Part shown: piece by piece, positions 46,984 to 57,584 of the stretch
How positions within the stretch are numbered: position 1 is the stretch's first letter
Layout of the letters: the number at the start of each line of letters is the position of its first letter
From: Flavobacterium sp. 140616W15
GTDB lineage: Bacteria; Bacteroidota; Bacteroidia; Flavobacteriales; Flavobacteriaceae
Assembly (NCBI RefSeq): GCF_003668995.1
Contig: NZ_CP033068.1
Coordinates: forward strand, 372,001 to 436,000
Length of the DNA: 64,000 nucleotides
Direction of reading: 5' to 3'
Made by a program: the position numbers and the translations under genes
The notes under the pieces: model-generated
What the model was told of the DNA's origin: nothing
The model's database searches: none
Seen by the model: the letters and a program-made list of their open reading frames with translations, nothing else

Positions 46984-47913
46984 TTAGTTCACAGAGGCTT
47001 TTTTATTAGCTCTAATCATGAAGTAAGCTCCAACTATTATAAATGGAATACTTAGCCATTGTCCTGTTGAAAATAAGCCTAATTCGCTTTCTATACCGCC
47101 TTGGCTTTCTTTTACAAATTCGACTATGAAACGAACTACAAATAAAAGAACTAAAAATAAACCAAATAAATATCCTGGTTTTTGGCTTGCATTTGTTTTC
47201 CAGTATAAATAGTAAAGAATAGCGAATACAAAAATGTAGCAAAATCCTTCGTATAGTTGAGTAGGATGTTTTACTGGAACCTGAGCTAATAAATCAGCAA
47301 ATTTTGGATCAGTTGCAATTGCATTGTATGCTTCTTTTGGATTAGCAATTTGTGTTTTGTTTATAGCATCATTTTTGCTAAAAGTATCATGTAAGAAACG
47401 AATTCCAAAAACAGAATCAGTTTCTTTTCCAATGATTTCTGAGTTAAAGAAGTTGCCTAAACGTACAAATATTGCTCCACTAGCAACAGGAAGGACAACT
47501 CTATCTAGGATCCATAATAAGGGACGTTTTAATATTTTTTTGCTGTAATAGTACATTGCAATGATAATTGAAACTGCTGCACCATGACTAGCTAAACCTT
47601 GGTAACCTGTAAACTCAAAATTTGGACTAAAACGGAATGGTAAGAAAATTTCTGAAATATGATTTCTGTAATATTCCCAGTCATAAAATAATACGTGTCC
47701 TAAACGAGCTCCAATCAAAGTAGCCAAAACTGTCCATATAAAAAGAGAGTCTAATTTGTCGATAGGTTCATTTTCACGTTCGAAAATTCGTTTCATTATG
47801 TACCATCCCAATCCAAAGGCGATTACGAACATTAGGCTGTAATATCGAATCATGAAAAAACCTAAATCTATTCCTTCCGAAGGATTCCAAACAATGTTTA
47901 AAGCGTGTATCAT
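46984..47913 (-). CDS. lgt: Prolipoprotein diacylglyceryl transferase
   Basis: Lgt transfers diacylglycerol from phosphatidylglycerol to the lipobox cysteine of prolipoproteins. The 309-residue inner-membrane protein shows the family marks GYQGLASHGAAVSII and the Lgt signature region RLGNFFNSEIIGKETD, followed by HPTQLYEGFCY and the C-terminal helices. About seven membrane helices are seen. It is followed on the same strand by yidD and cysS in reverse order of position; the 63-base gap to yidD allows cotranscription. The window has several lipoprotein substrates. Confidence 0.96.
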   Translation of the reverse strand: MIHALNIVWNPSEGIDLGFFMIRYYSLMFVIAFGLGWYIMKRIFERENEPIDKLDSLFIWTVLATLIGARLGHVLFYDWEYYRNHISEIFLPFRFSPNFEFTGYQGLASHGAAVSIIIAMYYYSKKILKRPLLWILDRVVLPVASGAIFVRLGNFFNSEIIGKETDSVFGIRFLHDTFSKNDAINKTQIANPKEAYNAIATDPKFADLLAQVPVKHPTQLYEGFCYIFVFAILYYLYWKTNASQKPGYLFGLFLVLLFVVRFIVEFVKESQGGIESELGLFSTGQWLSIPFIIVGAYFMIRANKKASVN

Positions 47914-47976
47914 GTAGTAATATATTTTTATGTTGTAAAAATAAAATTTTAAAATAGAGTTATACTTTATAAAAAG

Positions 47977-48225
47977 TTAATGTTTTAGATTGCATTTCTT
48001 CTCGGGAACGGGGTCGTAGCCACTTCCTCCCCAAGGATTACAACTGAGTATTCGTTTGATCCCTAAATAGCCACCATACAATAAACCGTGAGTTTGCAGT
48101 GCTTGTATCATGTAGCTTGAGCACGTTGGTTCAAAACGGCAAGCTGCAGGTGTAAAGGGTGATATCGCATTTTGATAAAACCGTACAAGTAAAACAAATG
48201 GATATATTACTATTTTTGATAACAT
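47977..48225 (-). CDS. yidD: Membrane protein insertion efficiency factor YidD
   Basis: The 82-residue protein matches the family over its full length: [58 protein letters not shown]. YidD is a small amphipathic inner-membrane protein that aids YidC-dependent insertion. It lies between cysS and lgt on the minus strand. Confidence 0.95.
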   Translation of the reverse strand: MLSKIVIYPFVLLVRFYQNAISPFTPAACRFEPTCSSYMIQALQTHGLLYGGYLGIKRILSCNPWGGSGYDPVPEKKCNLKH

Positions 48226-48304
48226 ACTTTGTTAGTAATCAGTGTTCAGAAAAAGTATTAAAAGGGTATTTTAATTTTTATAAACTGAGCTAAAAGCCTT
48301 TTTG

Positions 48305-49783
48305 CTATACACTAAATGAAGTTCCATCTTTTCCATCTTTTAATTGAATACCTAATTCAATTAATTGATCTCTGATTTGATCAGAAAGTGCAAAGTTTTT
48401 ATCAGCTCTTGCTTGATTTCTCATTTCGATTAACATAGTTACAACTCCTTCTAATTTATCATTATTAGCATCTGAGACTTTTTCATCTTTTAAACCTAAA
48501 ACATCAAAAACAAAAGCTTTTAATGAAGTTGACAGGTTGTTTAAATCTTCAGAAGTAATAGTTTCTTTATTATCTTTTAATAAATTAATATAACGAACAG
48601 CTTCAAATAGCTGTGCAATTAAAATAGGAGTGTTAAAGTCATCATTCATAGCGTCGTAGCATAGTTGTTTCCAACTAGCTATATCAATCGATGAAGAAGA
48701 ATTTGTAGTAATAGAATCTAGAGAGTCAAGAGCTTCCATTAATCTTTTGTATCCTTTTTCGGCAGCAACAATGGCATCATCCGAAAAATCTAAGATACTT
48801 CGGTAATGTGCTTGTAACATAAAAAAACGAGCTACAGAAGCAGAAAATGGTTTGCTTAGGATAGTATTTTCTCCGCTTAAAATCTCACCAGGTAAAATGT
48901 TGTTACCAGTAGATTTTGCCATTTTCTTTCCGTTTAGGGTAAGCATATTGGCATGCATCCAATAATTTACGGGGCTTTGTCCTGTACAAGCTTCATTTTG
49001 TGCAATTTCGCATTCATGATGTGGGAATTTTAAATCCATACCACCTCCGTGAATGTCAAAATGATTGCCTAGATATTTAGTGCTCATTGCAGTACATTCA
49101 AGATGCCAACCTGGGAAACCATCGCTCCAAGGTGAAGGCCATCTCATAATATGTTGTGTTTCTGCTTTTTTCCAAAGAGCAAAATCCTGAGGGTTTCTTT
49201 TGTCCGATTGACCATCAAGATCACGGGTATTAGCTAGCATATCTTCGATATTTCGTCCGCTTAAAATGCCGTAATTGTTGGTTTCATTATATTTTACAAC
49301 ATCAAAATAAACTGATCCATTGGCTTCATAACCAATTCCAGTATCAATTATTTTTTTGACAATCTCGATTTGCTCAATAATATGCCCAGTAGCAGTAGGT
49401 TCAATACTTGGAGGTAGAAAATTAAAAGCTTTCAGGATTTCATGAAAATCTACAGTATAACGCTGTACAATTTCCATAGGCTCCAATTGCTCTATGCGAG
49501 CTTTTTTTGCAATTTTGTCCTCGCCTTCATCTACATCATCTACAATATGACCAACATCGGTAATATTTCGAACATAGCGTACTTTATAGTCCAGATGCGA
49601 AAAATATCTAAAAATCACATCAAATGACATAAAAGTTCTAACATTTCCTAAGTGAACATTACTGTAGACTGTAGGTCCGCAAACATACATTCCAACATTT
49701 CCTTCATGGATTGGATTGAAATTTTCTTTTTCACCTGAAAGTGAATTATATATTTTTAGATGTTGACTTGTATATAAAGGCAT
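48305..49783 (-). CDS. cysS: Cysteine--tRNA ligase
   Basis: The 492-residue class I synthetase shows [21 protein letters not shown] (zinc cysteine and the HIGH-like HLGN), [29 protein letters not shown] (zinc ligands), and the KMSKS-like motif as KKMAKSTGN. The C-terminal helical bundle and the [19 protein letters not shown] anticodon-binding end are present. It is the leading gene of the cysS-yidD-lgt group on the minus strand. Confidence 0.97.
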   Translation of the reverse strand: MPLYTSQHLKIYNSLSGEKENFNPIHEGNVGMYVCGPTVYSNVHLGNVRTFMSFDVIFRYFSHLDYKVRYVRNITDVGHIVDDVDEGEDKIAKKARIEQLEPMEIVQRYTVDFHEILKAFNFLPPSIEPTATGHIIEQIEIVKKIIDTGIGYEANGSVYFDVVKYNETNNYGILSGRNIEDMLANTRDLDGQSDKRNPQDFALWKKAETQHIMRWPSPWSDGFPGWHLECTAMSTKYLGNHFDIHGGGMDLKFPHHECEIAQNEACTGQSPVNYWMHANMLTLNGKKMAKSTGNNILPGEILSGENTILSKPFSASVARFFMLQAHYRSILDFSDDAIVAAEKGYKRLMEALDSLDSITTNSSSSIDIASWKQLCYDAMNDDFNTPILIAQLFEAVRYINLLKDNKETITSEDLNNLSTSLKAFVFDVLGLKDEKVSDANNDKLEGVVTMLIEMRNQARADKNFALSDQIRDQLIELGIQLKDGKDGTSFSV

Positions 49784-49821
49784 GTTATTTTACTATTTGA
49801 TTGTTCTAATTGTTGATTTGT

Positions 49822-50229
49822 TTAATCGTGTAAACGTTTATCGCTAGCTGTATTTTGTTCTTTAGAAAGATAGTATTTTTTTAAACTATTTATCTGATTG
49901 CAAATTTTTTCAATTTTTTCAATTTTTTCTCGACAGCTTGCGTATTCATCTTCTGATAATTAATTTAAATCCTTTGATATAATTAAATGATTTAAAGTTT
50001 CCATTGCAGATGAATATGAGATAGTTAAGAAATGTGCTTTGTCTTTATTAGTATTTCTAGAGGTTCCTTCTGCAATATTTGTTGCTATTGAAGATGAACT
50101 TCTTTTTATTTGAGAAGTTATTCCGAATGTTTCATTTGAGGGAAAATTACTAGTCAATTTGTAAATATCCAAAATAAACATTCTTGAGTTTTGCCAGACT
50201 TCTAACTTCTCAAAGGAAAATATGTACAT
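49822..50229 (-). pseudogene. Four-helix-bundle protein with an in-frame stop
   Basis: The 89-residue frame 49960-50229 starts FEKLEVWQNSRMFILDIYKL and has QIKRSSSSIATNIAEGTSR and AHFLTISYSSAMETLNHLII, the four-helix-bundle (23S rRNA intervening-protein-like) family. It stops after ISKDLN with TAA at 49960-49962, but the same frame continues with the expected last helix (LSEDEYASCREKIEKIEKIC, then INSLKKYYL) to a stop at 49822. A TAT or TAC tyrosine codon would give the usual Y at this point, so one substitution truncates the protein by 46 residues. No rRNA is near. Function of the family outside rRNA is unknown. Confidence 0.7.
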
Positions 50230-50244
50230 TTTTATTTAATTACA

Positions 50245-50288
50245 GTTAATCGTTAATCCGTTTTCGATTAACCAAATTAACGATTAAC
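50245..50288. repeat. Inverted repeat upstream of the four-helix-bundle gene
   Basis: GTTAATCGTTAATC (50245-50258) is almost perfectly complementary to the arm ending at 50288 (AATTAACGATTAAC). It lies just downstream of the folE stop, so it may act as a weak terminator. A 22-base phrase here (50266-50287) recurs with one mismatch upstream of valS (60991-61012). Confidence 0.5.
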
Positions 50289-50296
50289 CGATTAAA

Positions 50297-50968
50297 CTAG
50301 AACTGAGTTTCTAATTTAATGTAATCTAAAAATTCTCTTCTTGTTTGAGGATCTTTAAATTTACCACCAAATTCAGATGTTACAGTACTACTTTCAATAT
50401 CTTTAATTCCTCTTGAGTTTACACAAAGGTGTTTTGCATCTATAACGCAAGCTACGTCTTCAGTACCAAGGGCTCTTTGTAATTCCTGAACAATTTGCAT
50501 AGTTAAGCGCTCTTGAACTTGAGGTCTTTTTGAGTAATACTCAACAATTCTGTTCATTTTTGATAGGCCAATTACTCTTCCGTTAGAGATGTAAGCAACA
50601 TGAGCTCTTCCTATAATTGGTAATAAATGGTGTTCGCAGGTAGAATAAAGCGTAATGTTTTTTTCAACCAACATTTCGCCATATTTATAATTATTATCAA
50701 AAGTAGATGCTTTAGGTTTTCTTACAGGATTAAGTCCTCCAAAAATTTCTTTAACAAACATTTTTGCTACTCTGTTTGGAGTACCTTTTAAACTGTCATC
50801 AGTTAAGTCCATTCCAAGTGTAATCAGAATATTTTCAACATCTTTCTTTATCTTTTCAATTTTTTCATCGTCAGTAATTGCAAAAGCATCTTCTCTAATT
50901 GGGTTTTGCGCACTTGATCCGATGTGATTGTCACCTATTTCGTCTAAAAAATCTTCGTTATTTATCAT
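50297..50968 (-). CDS. folE: GTP cyclohydrolase I
   Basis: FolE converts GTP to dihydroneopterin triphosphate, the first step of folate and pterin synthesis. The 223-residue protein has the type I signature: zinc ligands in YSTCEHHLLPIIGRAHVAYI, then KMNRIVEYYSKRPQVQERLT and a CVIDAKHLCVNSRG segment with the second cysteine. The N-terminal 45 residues are a variable extension. It stands alone. Confidence 0.96.
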   Translation of the reverse strand: MINNEDFLDEIGDNHIGSSAQNPIREDAFAITDDEKIEKIKKDVENILITLGMDLTDDSLKGTPNRVAKMFVKEIFGGLNPVRKPKASTFDNNYKYGEMLVEKNITLYSTCEHHLLPIIGRAHVAYISNGRVIGLSKMNRIVEYYSKRPQVQERLTMQIVQELQRALGTEDVACVIDAKHLCVNSRGIKDIESSTVTSEFGGKFKDPQTRREFLDYIKLETQF

Positions 50969-51111
50969 TAAAAACTACTATTATAATGGGTATATCTTTT
51001 TGAGTGCGTAAAGATAATTAATAAAAGGGAAACAGTTTCTATCGTTTGTATTATTTAATGTACAGTTTTTAGATATACATTAATTTATGTGTACGTATGT
51101 GCTTGATACAT

Positions 51112-51145
51112 AAATGGCAACAACGATTAATCGTTGTTGCCATTT
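51112..51145. repeat. Perfect 34-bp palindrome
   Basis: Two 17-bp arms meet without a spacer (51112-51128 and 51129-51145). It lies between the aminotransferase stop and folE. It can form a hairpin and may be the aminotransferase terminator, although no long T run follows. Confidence 0.7.
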
Positions 51146-51180
51146 GCATATTATTAACTATTTGTTTTTTGTAGTGGTTG

Positions 51181-52377
51181 CTATTTTTTAGCATTATATA
51201 CTAGAAGAGCTTCTTTTAAAACTGTAACTGCTTGAATTAAATCTTCTTTGTTTAATACGTAAGCAATACGTACTTGGTTTAATCCCATTCCTGGAGTTGA
51301 GTAAAATCCTGCTGCAGGAGCAATCATTACCGTTTTACCATTGTAGTCGTAACTTTCTAAAAGCCATTGTGCAAAATCATCTGCATTAGTAATAGGTAGT
51401 TGAGCAATACAATAAAAAGCACCTTTAGGTTTAGTTACTATTACGCCTTCTATTTTATTAAGCTCTGCTATTAAGGTATCTCTTCGCCCTCTGTATTCAG
51501 AAATTACTTCATCAAAATAGCTTTGCGGTGTATCGATAGCAGCCTCACAAGCAATTTGTTCAACAGTAGGAGGGCTTAAACGTGCTTGAGCAAATTTCAT
51601 TACTGTAGCAATAACTTCTTTGTTTTTTGAAATTAAACATCCAATTCTTGCGCCACACATACTGTAACGTTTAGAAACTGAATCGACCATGATTACGTTT
51701 TGTTCAATGCCTTTTAAGTTCATTACAGAATAATGAATATCTCCATCATAAGTAAACTCACGATATACTTCGTCAGCAATTAAATATAAATCATGTTTCT
51801 TAACTAAATCTGCTAGTTGCAAAATTTCAGATTCAGAATATAAATATCCAGTTGGATTTCCTGGGTTACATATTAATATAGCTTTTGTTTTTGGTGTAAT
51901 CAGTTTTTCGAAAGAAGCAATACTTGGCAGTGCAAAAGCAGTTTCAATACTAGAAATAACGGGAACTACTGTAGCGCCTGTTGATGCTGAAAAAGCATTG
52001 TAATTAGCGTAAAAAGGTTCAGGGATAATAATTTCGTCTCCTGGATCGGTAATTGTTGCTAATGCAAAAAGCAAAGCTTCAGAACCTCCAGTTGTAATAA
52101 TTATATCTTCTTTGTTTACATTTACGTTCTGATGTTGGTAAAATTGAGCTAGTTTTTTTCTATAACTTTCATAGCCAGCCGATGGGCTGTATTCAATAAT
52201 ACTTAAATCAATATTTTTTATGGCCGAGATGGCGGCTTCGGGTGTCTTTATATCAGGTTGTCCAATGTTTAAGTGATACACTTTATGTCCTTTTTTCTTA
52301 GCTATATCAGCATAAGGAGCTAGTTTTCGTATCGGTGATTCGGGCATGTTTTTGCCTTTGTTTGAAATTTTTGGCAT
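51181..52377 (-). CDS. Pyridoxal-phosphate aminotransferase, class I/II
   Basis: The 398-residue fold type I enzyme has VYHLNIGQPDIKTP at the start, TGGSEALLFALAT, NPGNPTGYLY, the PLP lysine in MVDSVSKRYSMCGARIG and a C-terminal VRIAYVL. It is of the aspartate/alanine aminotransferase group; the substrate is unknown. The first 15 residues (MPKISNKGKNMPESP) are usual in Bacteroidota members. Confidence 0.9.
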   Translation of the reverse strand: MPKISNKGKNMPESPIRKLAPYADIAKKKGHKVYHLNIGQPDIKTPEAAISAIKNIDLSIIEYSPSAGYESYRKKLAQFYQHQNVNVNKEDIIITTGGSEALLFALATITDPGDEIIIPEPFYANYNAFSASTGATVVPVISSIETAFALPSIASFEKLITPKTKAILICNPGNPTGYLYSESEILQLADLVKKHDLYLIADEVYREFTYDGDIHYSVMNLKGIEQNVIMVDSVSKRYSMCGARIGCLISKNKEVIATVMKFAQARLSPPTVEQIACEAAIDTPQSYFDEVISEYRGRRDTLIAELNKIEGVIVTKPKGAFYCIAQLPITNADDFAQWLLESYDYNGKTVMIAPAAGFYSTPGMGLNQVRIAYVLNKEDLIQAVTVLKEALLVYNAKK

Positions 52378-52498
52378 GATGTAAATTATTGAAGTGCAAA
52401 TTTGCGGTTTTTTTTCGAATTTAACGTAAACAATATAAGTAGTTGTTAATTTGTATTAATTAACTAAAATTTTAGTATTTTTATAAGAAATACTCTTA

Positions 52499-53821
52499 AT
52501 GAAAAGAAAAATTACTTTGTTTTTTTTGCAAATAATCACCTTTACTGCATTTTCGCAGCAGGGATTTGTTATTGATAAACATATAGATAAGGTTACAATT
52601 CCTTTTAAATTAATAAATAATTTGGTTTTTATACCTATTAAAGTAAATGGTGTTGAATTAAATTTTTTATTAGATTCTGGAGTTGATGATACTGTGCTTT
52701 TTAGTTTAGAAGATAAAAAAGAGGTTCGATTTTTTAATATTAAAAAAATAAAACTAAGAGGACTAGGTATCGAAGAATCTATTGAGGGGTTGAAGTCTAC
52801 CAATAATACTTTAGAAGTAGATGGTTTAAAATCTACAGATAACCTTTTGTATGTTATATTGGATCAGGAGTTTAATTTGTCCTCACATATAGGTATTCCT
52901 GTAAATGGAATCATCGGCTATCAGTTCTTTAAAGATAATTTGATTGAGATAAATTATCATTCTAAAAAAATTACCGTTCATAGAGCTACCGATAAGTATA
53001 ATAATAGGTTAGAAAAAAAATTCAAAAAAATCCCGATCACAATCGAGAGAGCTAAGCCTTATCTTTATTCGAATGCAGTTATCGATAGCCTTGGAATTTC
53101 TGCAAAGTTGCTTGTTGATACTGGCAATAGCGATGCTTTTTGGATTTTTCAAAATCCGAATATTAAATTACCAGTGAAAAACTTTGAAGATTATTTAGGA
53201 AAAGGATTTAGTGGTGATATTGAAGGAAGAAGAGCTAGAATTCCTAAATTTTCTATTGGTGACTTTGATTTTATTCACCCTATTGTTGCTTTTCCGGATT
53301 CTAGTTCCGTACGAAATGTAAAAATGGTTCCTGATAGAATAGGTTCAGTTGGTGGTGAAATATTAAGAAGATTTACTGTAGTTTTTGACTATAAAGGTCA
53401 AAAAATGTATCTAAAGAAAAACAAAGAATTCCCTCATCCTTTTACATATAATAAAAGTGGAATTGTTATTCAGCATAATGGATTACAATGGGTGCAAGAA
53501 ACGGTACATTTAGAAACAGTTCCTATTGTAAAAAATTCATCTAGTGATGCAACAGAAAAGATAAGTAATGATTTTAGGTACAAGTTTCTATTAAAACCTG
53601 TTTTTGAAATTGCAAATATTAGGAAAAAATCTGCGGCAGAACGATCTGGATTGAGAAATGGAGACATTATTATTAGTATTAATAAAAATTTGGCTTATAA
53701 ATATTCTTTAGAGCAAATAAATAGATTACTGAAATCTGAAGACGATATATGGATAAGTTTAGAAATTGAAAGAGATAGTCAGTTATTGAAATTCAAATTT
53801 CAGTTGACCGATGAATTATAG
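52499..53821 (+). CDS. Exported retropepsin-like aspartyl protease with PDZ domain
   Basis: The 440-residue protein has a signal peptide (TLFFLQIITFTAFSQ), then two aspartyl-protease half-domains in one chain: LNFLLDSGVDDTVLF (Asp59) and KLLVDTGNSDAFW (Asp207), and a C-terminal PDZ domain at about 355-435 (KSAAERSGLRNGDIIISINK). The family is common in Bacteroidota and is likely periplasmic. It has no partner gene; its divergent neighbour is the aminotransferase. Confidence 0.85.
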   Translation: MKRKITLFFLQIITFTAFSQQGFVIDKHIDKVTIPFKLINNLVFIPIKVNGVELNFLLDSGVDDTVLFSLEDKKEVRFFNIKKIKLRGLGIEESIEGLKSTNNTLEVDGLKSTDNLLYVILDQEFNLSSHIGIPVNGIIGYQFFKDNLIEINYHSKKITVHRATDKYNNRLEKKFKKIPITIERAKPYLYSNAVIDSLGISAKLLVDTGNSDAFWIFQNPNIKLPVKNFEDYLGKGFSGDIEGRRARIPKFSIGDFDFIHPIVAFPDSSSVRNVKMVPDRIGSVGGEILRRFTVVFDYKGQKMYLKKNKEFPHPFTYNKSGIVIQHNGLQWVQETVHLETVPIVKNSSSDATEKISNDFRYKFLLKPVFEIANIRKKSAAERSGLRNGDIIISINKNLAYKYSLEQINRLLKSEDDIWISLEIERDSQLLKFKFQLTDEL

Positions 53822-53978
53822 TCTTGTCTTAACTTCCATAGATAAGTCAGTTTGGGGTAAGTTGTTGTTTGTTAATGTGTAAGTTGTTTAATTGTTTCGG
53901 TGATAGGAGGTTAATTAGTTTTGTTTTTTGTGTTTATAAATTGTTTTTGTAGTTTTAACAAAAAATTAATAATACTAT

Positions 53979-56624
53979 ATGTCCAAAAAATACTTTGCAA
54001 AACTAAAATTGCTTTTGTTTTTACTTACTTTATTTTTGTTGCCTATTAAAAATTTCGGACAATGTGCGGGCTTGGATTCAAAAACAAGCATATGTGATAT
54101 TCCTAATCCTGCGAGTCAATCCATTAATTTATTTGCATTGCTAGATGGAAATCCTACAGCAGGTGGTACTTGGACAGATGATGATTTTTCGCAAGGATTA
54201 GATAGGGCTACAGGAATTTTGAATGCTCAGTTAATAAGAGAAAGTGGATTTTATAGATTTACTTATACAGTTTCAGGAGTAACAGGTTGTGTTGATAATT
54301 CGGCTACAATAACTGTTGCAATTGGAGGATATGCTGGAATTTCAGGACCAACAGGGGCTGCATGTACAGATGCTACTGCATATGATTTATTTCATGTTTT
54401 TAATGGTGCTTTTTTAAGTCCACAATCTAATGGTAAATGGTATAACAATACTATAAATAGTCCAGTTAATGGTAGTATTATTGATCCTAAGGATTTAGGA
54501 GTAGGTACTTATCAATTTACCTATTCAATTCCTGCTATAGGAGATTGTGCTGGACCTGTTTCCTCAATTGTTTCTGTTACCGTTTATAGAGCTCCAGAAG
54601 CAGGTAATCCTTCTAATTTGTTGTTATGTGATAGTGATGATTTATCCATTTATTCTAATCTGGATTTAAATGATCAACTTTCTGGTGAAGATCCAAATGG
54701 ACAATGGACAGATAATGAGAATACAGGAGAGATAACAAGTAGAAATGATCATTTTGTAGATGTTCAAAAAATTTATGAAACCCATGGCGAGGGTATTTAT
54801 ACTTTTACCTATACCGTTAGTAATACTCCGCATCCTATTTGTAAAATTGATTTTGCAACGGTAAGAATACGAATAGAAAAAAGAATTGATCTTACAGGAG
54901 CTACTTTGGTTGTGAGCTCTGATATATGTGAACCAGATATTCTTAGAGCCACTTATTCGGCAAAGCTTACAAGCGGAGCAAAAATTATTCCTAATGGACA
55001 GTATAATGTTACTTACAAAATATCAGGTCCATCATCGGAAACAAGAACAGAATTGTTGACTATTAATAATGGTTCTGTAACTTTTTCGTTGCCGTCAATA
55101 TTTTTTCAGAAGGTAGGTCAATATAAAATCGAAATCAAAGAATTTAATGCTTTTGAAACCGAAGGCGCTTGTGTTACTATAATCAATAACTTATCAGATG
55201 ATCTAACGATACATCCAATTCCTAAGTTGGATTCGGCAAAAATAAAAATCGACCCGGTTTGTCAAAATAAAAGTGCGCTGGTACAAATTACGGGAGCTTC
55301 AAGTCTTCCAAATGGAAGATATAGTATTAATTATAAAGTAACGGGGGCAAATAATACCAATGCACAAGTAGCTTCGATTACTGTTGCAAATGGAGCAACA
55401 AGTTTTATAATACCATCAACTTTAACTGCTAAGGATGGAAGTTCATTAGTTGTAATTACGAATATTACGAATACTCTTGTAGGTTGTACAAATACTGCAA
55501 ATGTATCAGGAAATATGGTAGTTAATCCTTTGCCTAATTCAATTGATATTAAGATAGAAATAAAAGATTATTGCTTAAATGAACCAGTACCAGTTTCAAT
55601 TTCTGGACTTGGAACGTTAAAAAACATTACAATTCTGTACACTATTTCCGGAAGTAATTTGGCCCCAACACAAATAATAACCTTAGCTGTATCAAGTGGG
55701 AAAGCGAGTTTTGTTATTCCTCAAAATCTACTTGCTAATACAGGGGCGACCAGAGTTACAATTACAAAAGTTACAAATAATGAAACAACTTGTGATATTG
55801 TACCTACAGGTTTATTTGATGATTTCTTGATAAATACCATTCCGATTGCGCCAGCAACGAGTCTTCAAATATTTTGTAAATCAGATGGAGCTACAGTTGC
55901 TAATTTAGTACCTAACGGAACACAATATAAATGGTATGATTCTGTCACTGCTATTACACCTTTGTCTGCTACAACGGTATTGGTTTCAGGAAATTATTAT
56001 GTTAAAGAAACAGCGCTTTCAGGCGGATGTGTATCGCCAGCAAATAGGAGTGTTGTTACTATAAATGATATAGCAGCGCCAGTATTAAAACCAAAAGGCC
56101 AAGAATTTTGCGGAATAAATAATCCTACAATTGCTGATTTGTCTAATAATACCAATGCTTCTGCTTCGATAGTTTGGTATGATGCTCAAGATAACGGAAA
56201 CCAGTTAACTAATGCAACTTTGCTTCAGGACAATACAATATATTATGGGTTTGATTTTTCAACTACTACCAATTGTTTTTCGAATGATGTTTTGATTGCA
56301 AAAGTTTCGCTTACAAATTGTTCTACTACAGAATATGCAGATTTCTTTATCCCCGACGGATTTTCTCCAAATGGAGATGGTACAAACGACACTTATGCAA
56401 TTCCCGATATAGACTTTTTATATCCCGATTATACACTCGAAATTTATAATAGATATGGGAACTTAATGTTTAAAGGCAATAAAAATAAACCAGATTGGGA
56501 TGGTAAAAATTCTGATTCCAAAATAATTGATGGAGTAGCTCCAAATGGTGTTTATTTTTATGTTGTCCATTTTAATAAAGATAATAGGCCGCCTTTACAA
56601 GGTCGTCTTTATTTAAATCGATAA
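53979..56624 (+). CDS. T9SS type B sorting domain adhesin-like protein
   Basis: The 881-residue protein has a signal peptide (KLLLFLLTLFLLPIKNFGQ), then Ig-like and repeated beta domains, and a C-terminal gliding-motility-associated type B CTD (about 790-881: FFIPDGFSPNGDGTNDTY, LEIYNRYGNLMFKG, PNGVYFYVVHF). The sequence is therefore exported through the type IX machine to the cell surface. It is followed by a PorP/SprF gene with a 23-base gap, the usual partner of type B substrates, and an OmpA-family gene. No enzyme domain is visible; adhesion is the likely role. Confidence 0.9.
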   Translation: MSKKYFAKLKLLLFLLTLFLLPIKNFGQCAGLDSKTSICDIPNPASQSINLFALLDGNPTAGGTWTDDDFSQGLDRATGILNAQLIRESGFYRFTYTVSGVTGCVDNSATITVAIGGYAGISGPTGAACTDATAYDLFHVFNGAFLSPQSNGKWYNNTINSPVNGSIIDPKDLGVGTYQFTYSIPAIGDCAGPVSSIVSVTVYRAPEAGNPSNLLLCDSDDLSIYSNLDLNDQLSGEDPNGQWTDNENTGEITSRNDHFVDVQKIYETHGEGIYTFTYTVSNTPHPICKIDFATVRIRIEKRIDLTGATLVVSSDICEPDILRATYSAKLTSGAKIIPNGQYNVTYKISGPSSETRTELLTINNGSVTFSLPSIFFQKVGQYKIEIKEFNAFETEGACVTIINNLSDDLTIHPIPKLDSAKIKIDPVCQNKSALVQITGASSLPNGRYSINYKVTGANNTNAQVASITVANGATSFIIPSTLTAKDGSSLVVITNITNTLVGCTNTANVSGNMVVNPLPNSIDIKIEIKDYCLNEPVPVSISGLGTLKNITILYTISGSNLAPTQIITLAVSSGKASFVIPQNLLANTGATRVTITKVTNNETTCDIVPTGLFDDFLINTIPIAPATSLQIFCKSDGATVANLVPNGTQYKWYDSVTAITPLSATTVLVSGNYYVKETALSGGCVSPANRSVVTINDIAAPVLKPKGQEFCGINNPTIADLSNNTNASASIVWYDAQDNGNQLTNATLLQDNTIYYGFDFSTTTNCFSNDVLIAKVSLTNCSTTEYADFFIPDGFSPNGDGTNDTYAIPDIDFLYPDYTLEIYNRYGNLMFKGNKNKPDWDGKNSDSKIIDGVAPNGVYFYVVHFNKDNRPPLQGRLYLNR

Positions 56625-56647
56625 TTCCTATTTAATTTAATTTTCAA

Positions 56648-57583
56648 ATGAAAAAAATAATACTAATTATAAGTTTTCTTTTCTACATCATTGACACATC
56701 TGCTCAGCAAGATCCAGAATACACACATTATATGTATAATATGAGTATGGTAAATCCAGCGTATGCAACAGGAACTCCATCAATGTTAAATTTAGGAACT
56801 TTATACAGAATACAATGGGTTGGAGCAGTTGGTGCACCTAAAACATTTAATTTTTTTGGACATACTTCCTTGAGTAATAAAATAGAAGCGGGAGTCTCAT
56901 TGATTTCTGATGATATAGGGGATGGTGCTAAAAAAGAGAATAATTTTTATGCCGATTTTGCATACATACTTGAACTAGGAGGAAATAACAAGCTTTCACT
57001 AGGATTAAAAGCAGGACTTACTTCTTTGCAAACAAATTTTAATGGATTCCAATTTCAGAGTGGAGATGTAACTACCGATTTGGCTTTCGCCGAAAACATC
57101 AATGTTACCAAGCCTAATATTGGTATAGGGGCTTATTATTTTACAGATAAATTTTATGTTGGATTATCGGCACCAAATTTATTGAAGTCTAAACATATTG
57201 AAGAAAAATCGGGTATAAACGCATATGGTTCCGAAGATATTCATACTTTTTTAACTGCAGGATATGTTTTTCAGCTTAGTGATATCTTTAAACTGAAACC
57301 CGCTTTTATGTCTAGATTCGTTGTTGGAGCACCCGCTTCTGTAGATATAACTGCCAATGTTTTGTATAATGAAAGATTTGAACTGGGAGCTGCTTACAGA
57401 GTAAATGATGCAGTTAGTGTTTTAATGAATGTAAACGTAACCAAAGCAATTCGAGTAGGTTATGCATATGATTATACCACAACCAATTTTGGTCAATTTA
57501 ATTCTGGAACACATGAGATTATGCTTCTTTTTGATTTAGATTTATTAGGAAAAGGATATGATAAATCACCAAGATTCTTTTAA
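56648..57583 (+). CDS. PorP/SprF family type IX secretion outer-membrane protein
   Basis: The 311-residue protein has a signal peptide (IILIISFLFYIIDTSAQ), then QDPEYTHYMYNMSMVNPAYAT, a family hallmark, and a 14-strand-like barrel. SprF-type proteins are needed for secretion or stable surface attachment of a dedicated type B CTD protein, presumably the product just upstream. One base separates its stop from the next start. Confidence 0.93.
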   Translation: MKKIILIISFLFYIIDTSAQQDPEYTHYMYNMSMVNPAYATGTPSMLNLGTLYRIQWVGAVGAPKTFNFFGHTSLSNKIEAGVSLISDDIGDGAKKENNFYADFAYILELGGNNKLSLGLKAGLTSLQTNFNGFQFQSGDVTTDLAFAENINVTKPNIGIGAYYFTDKFYVGLSAPNLLKSKHIEEKSGINAYGSEDIHTFLTAGYVFQLSDIFKLKPAFMSRFVVGAPASVDITANVLYNERFELGAAYRVNDAVSVLMNVNVTKAIRVGYAYDYTTTNFGQFNSGTHEIMLLFDLDLLGKGYDKSPRFF

Positions 57584-57584
57584 A

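Noticed and set aside
49822..50229. Four-helix-bundle gene as a 23S rRNA intervening sequence
   Set aside because: No rRNA sequence flanks it; it lies between cysS and folE.
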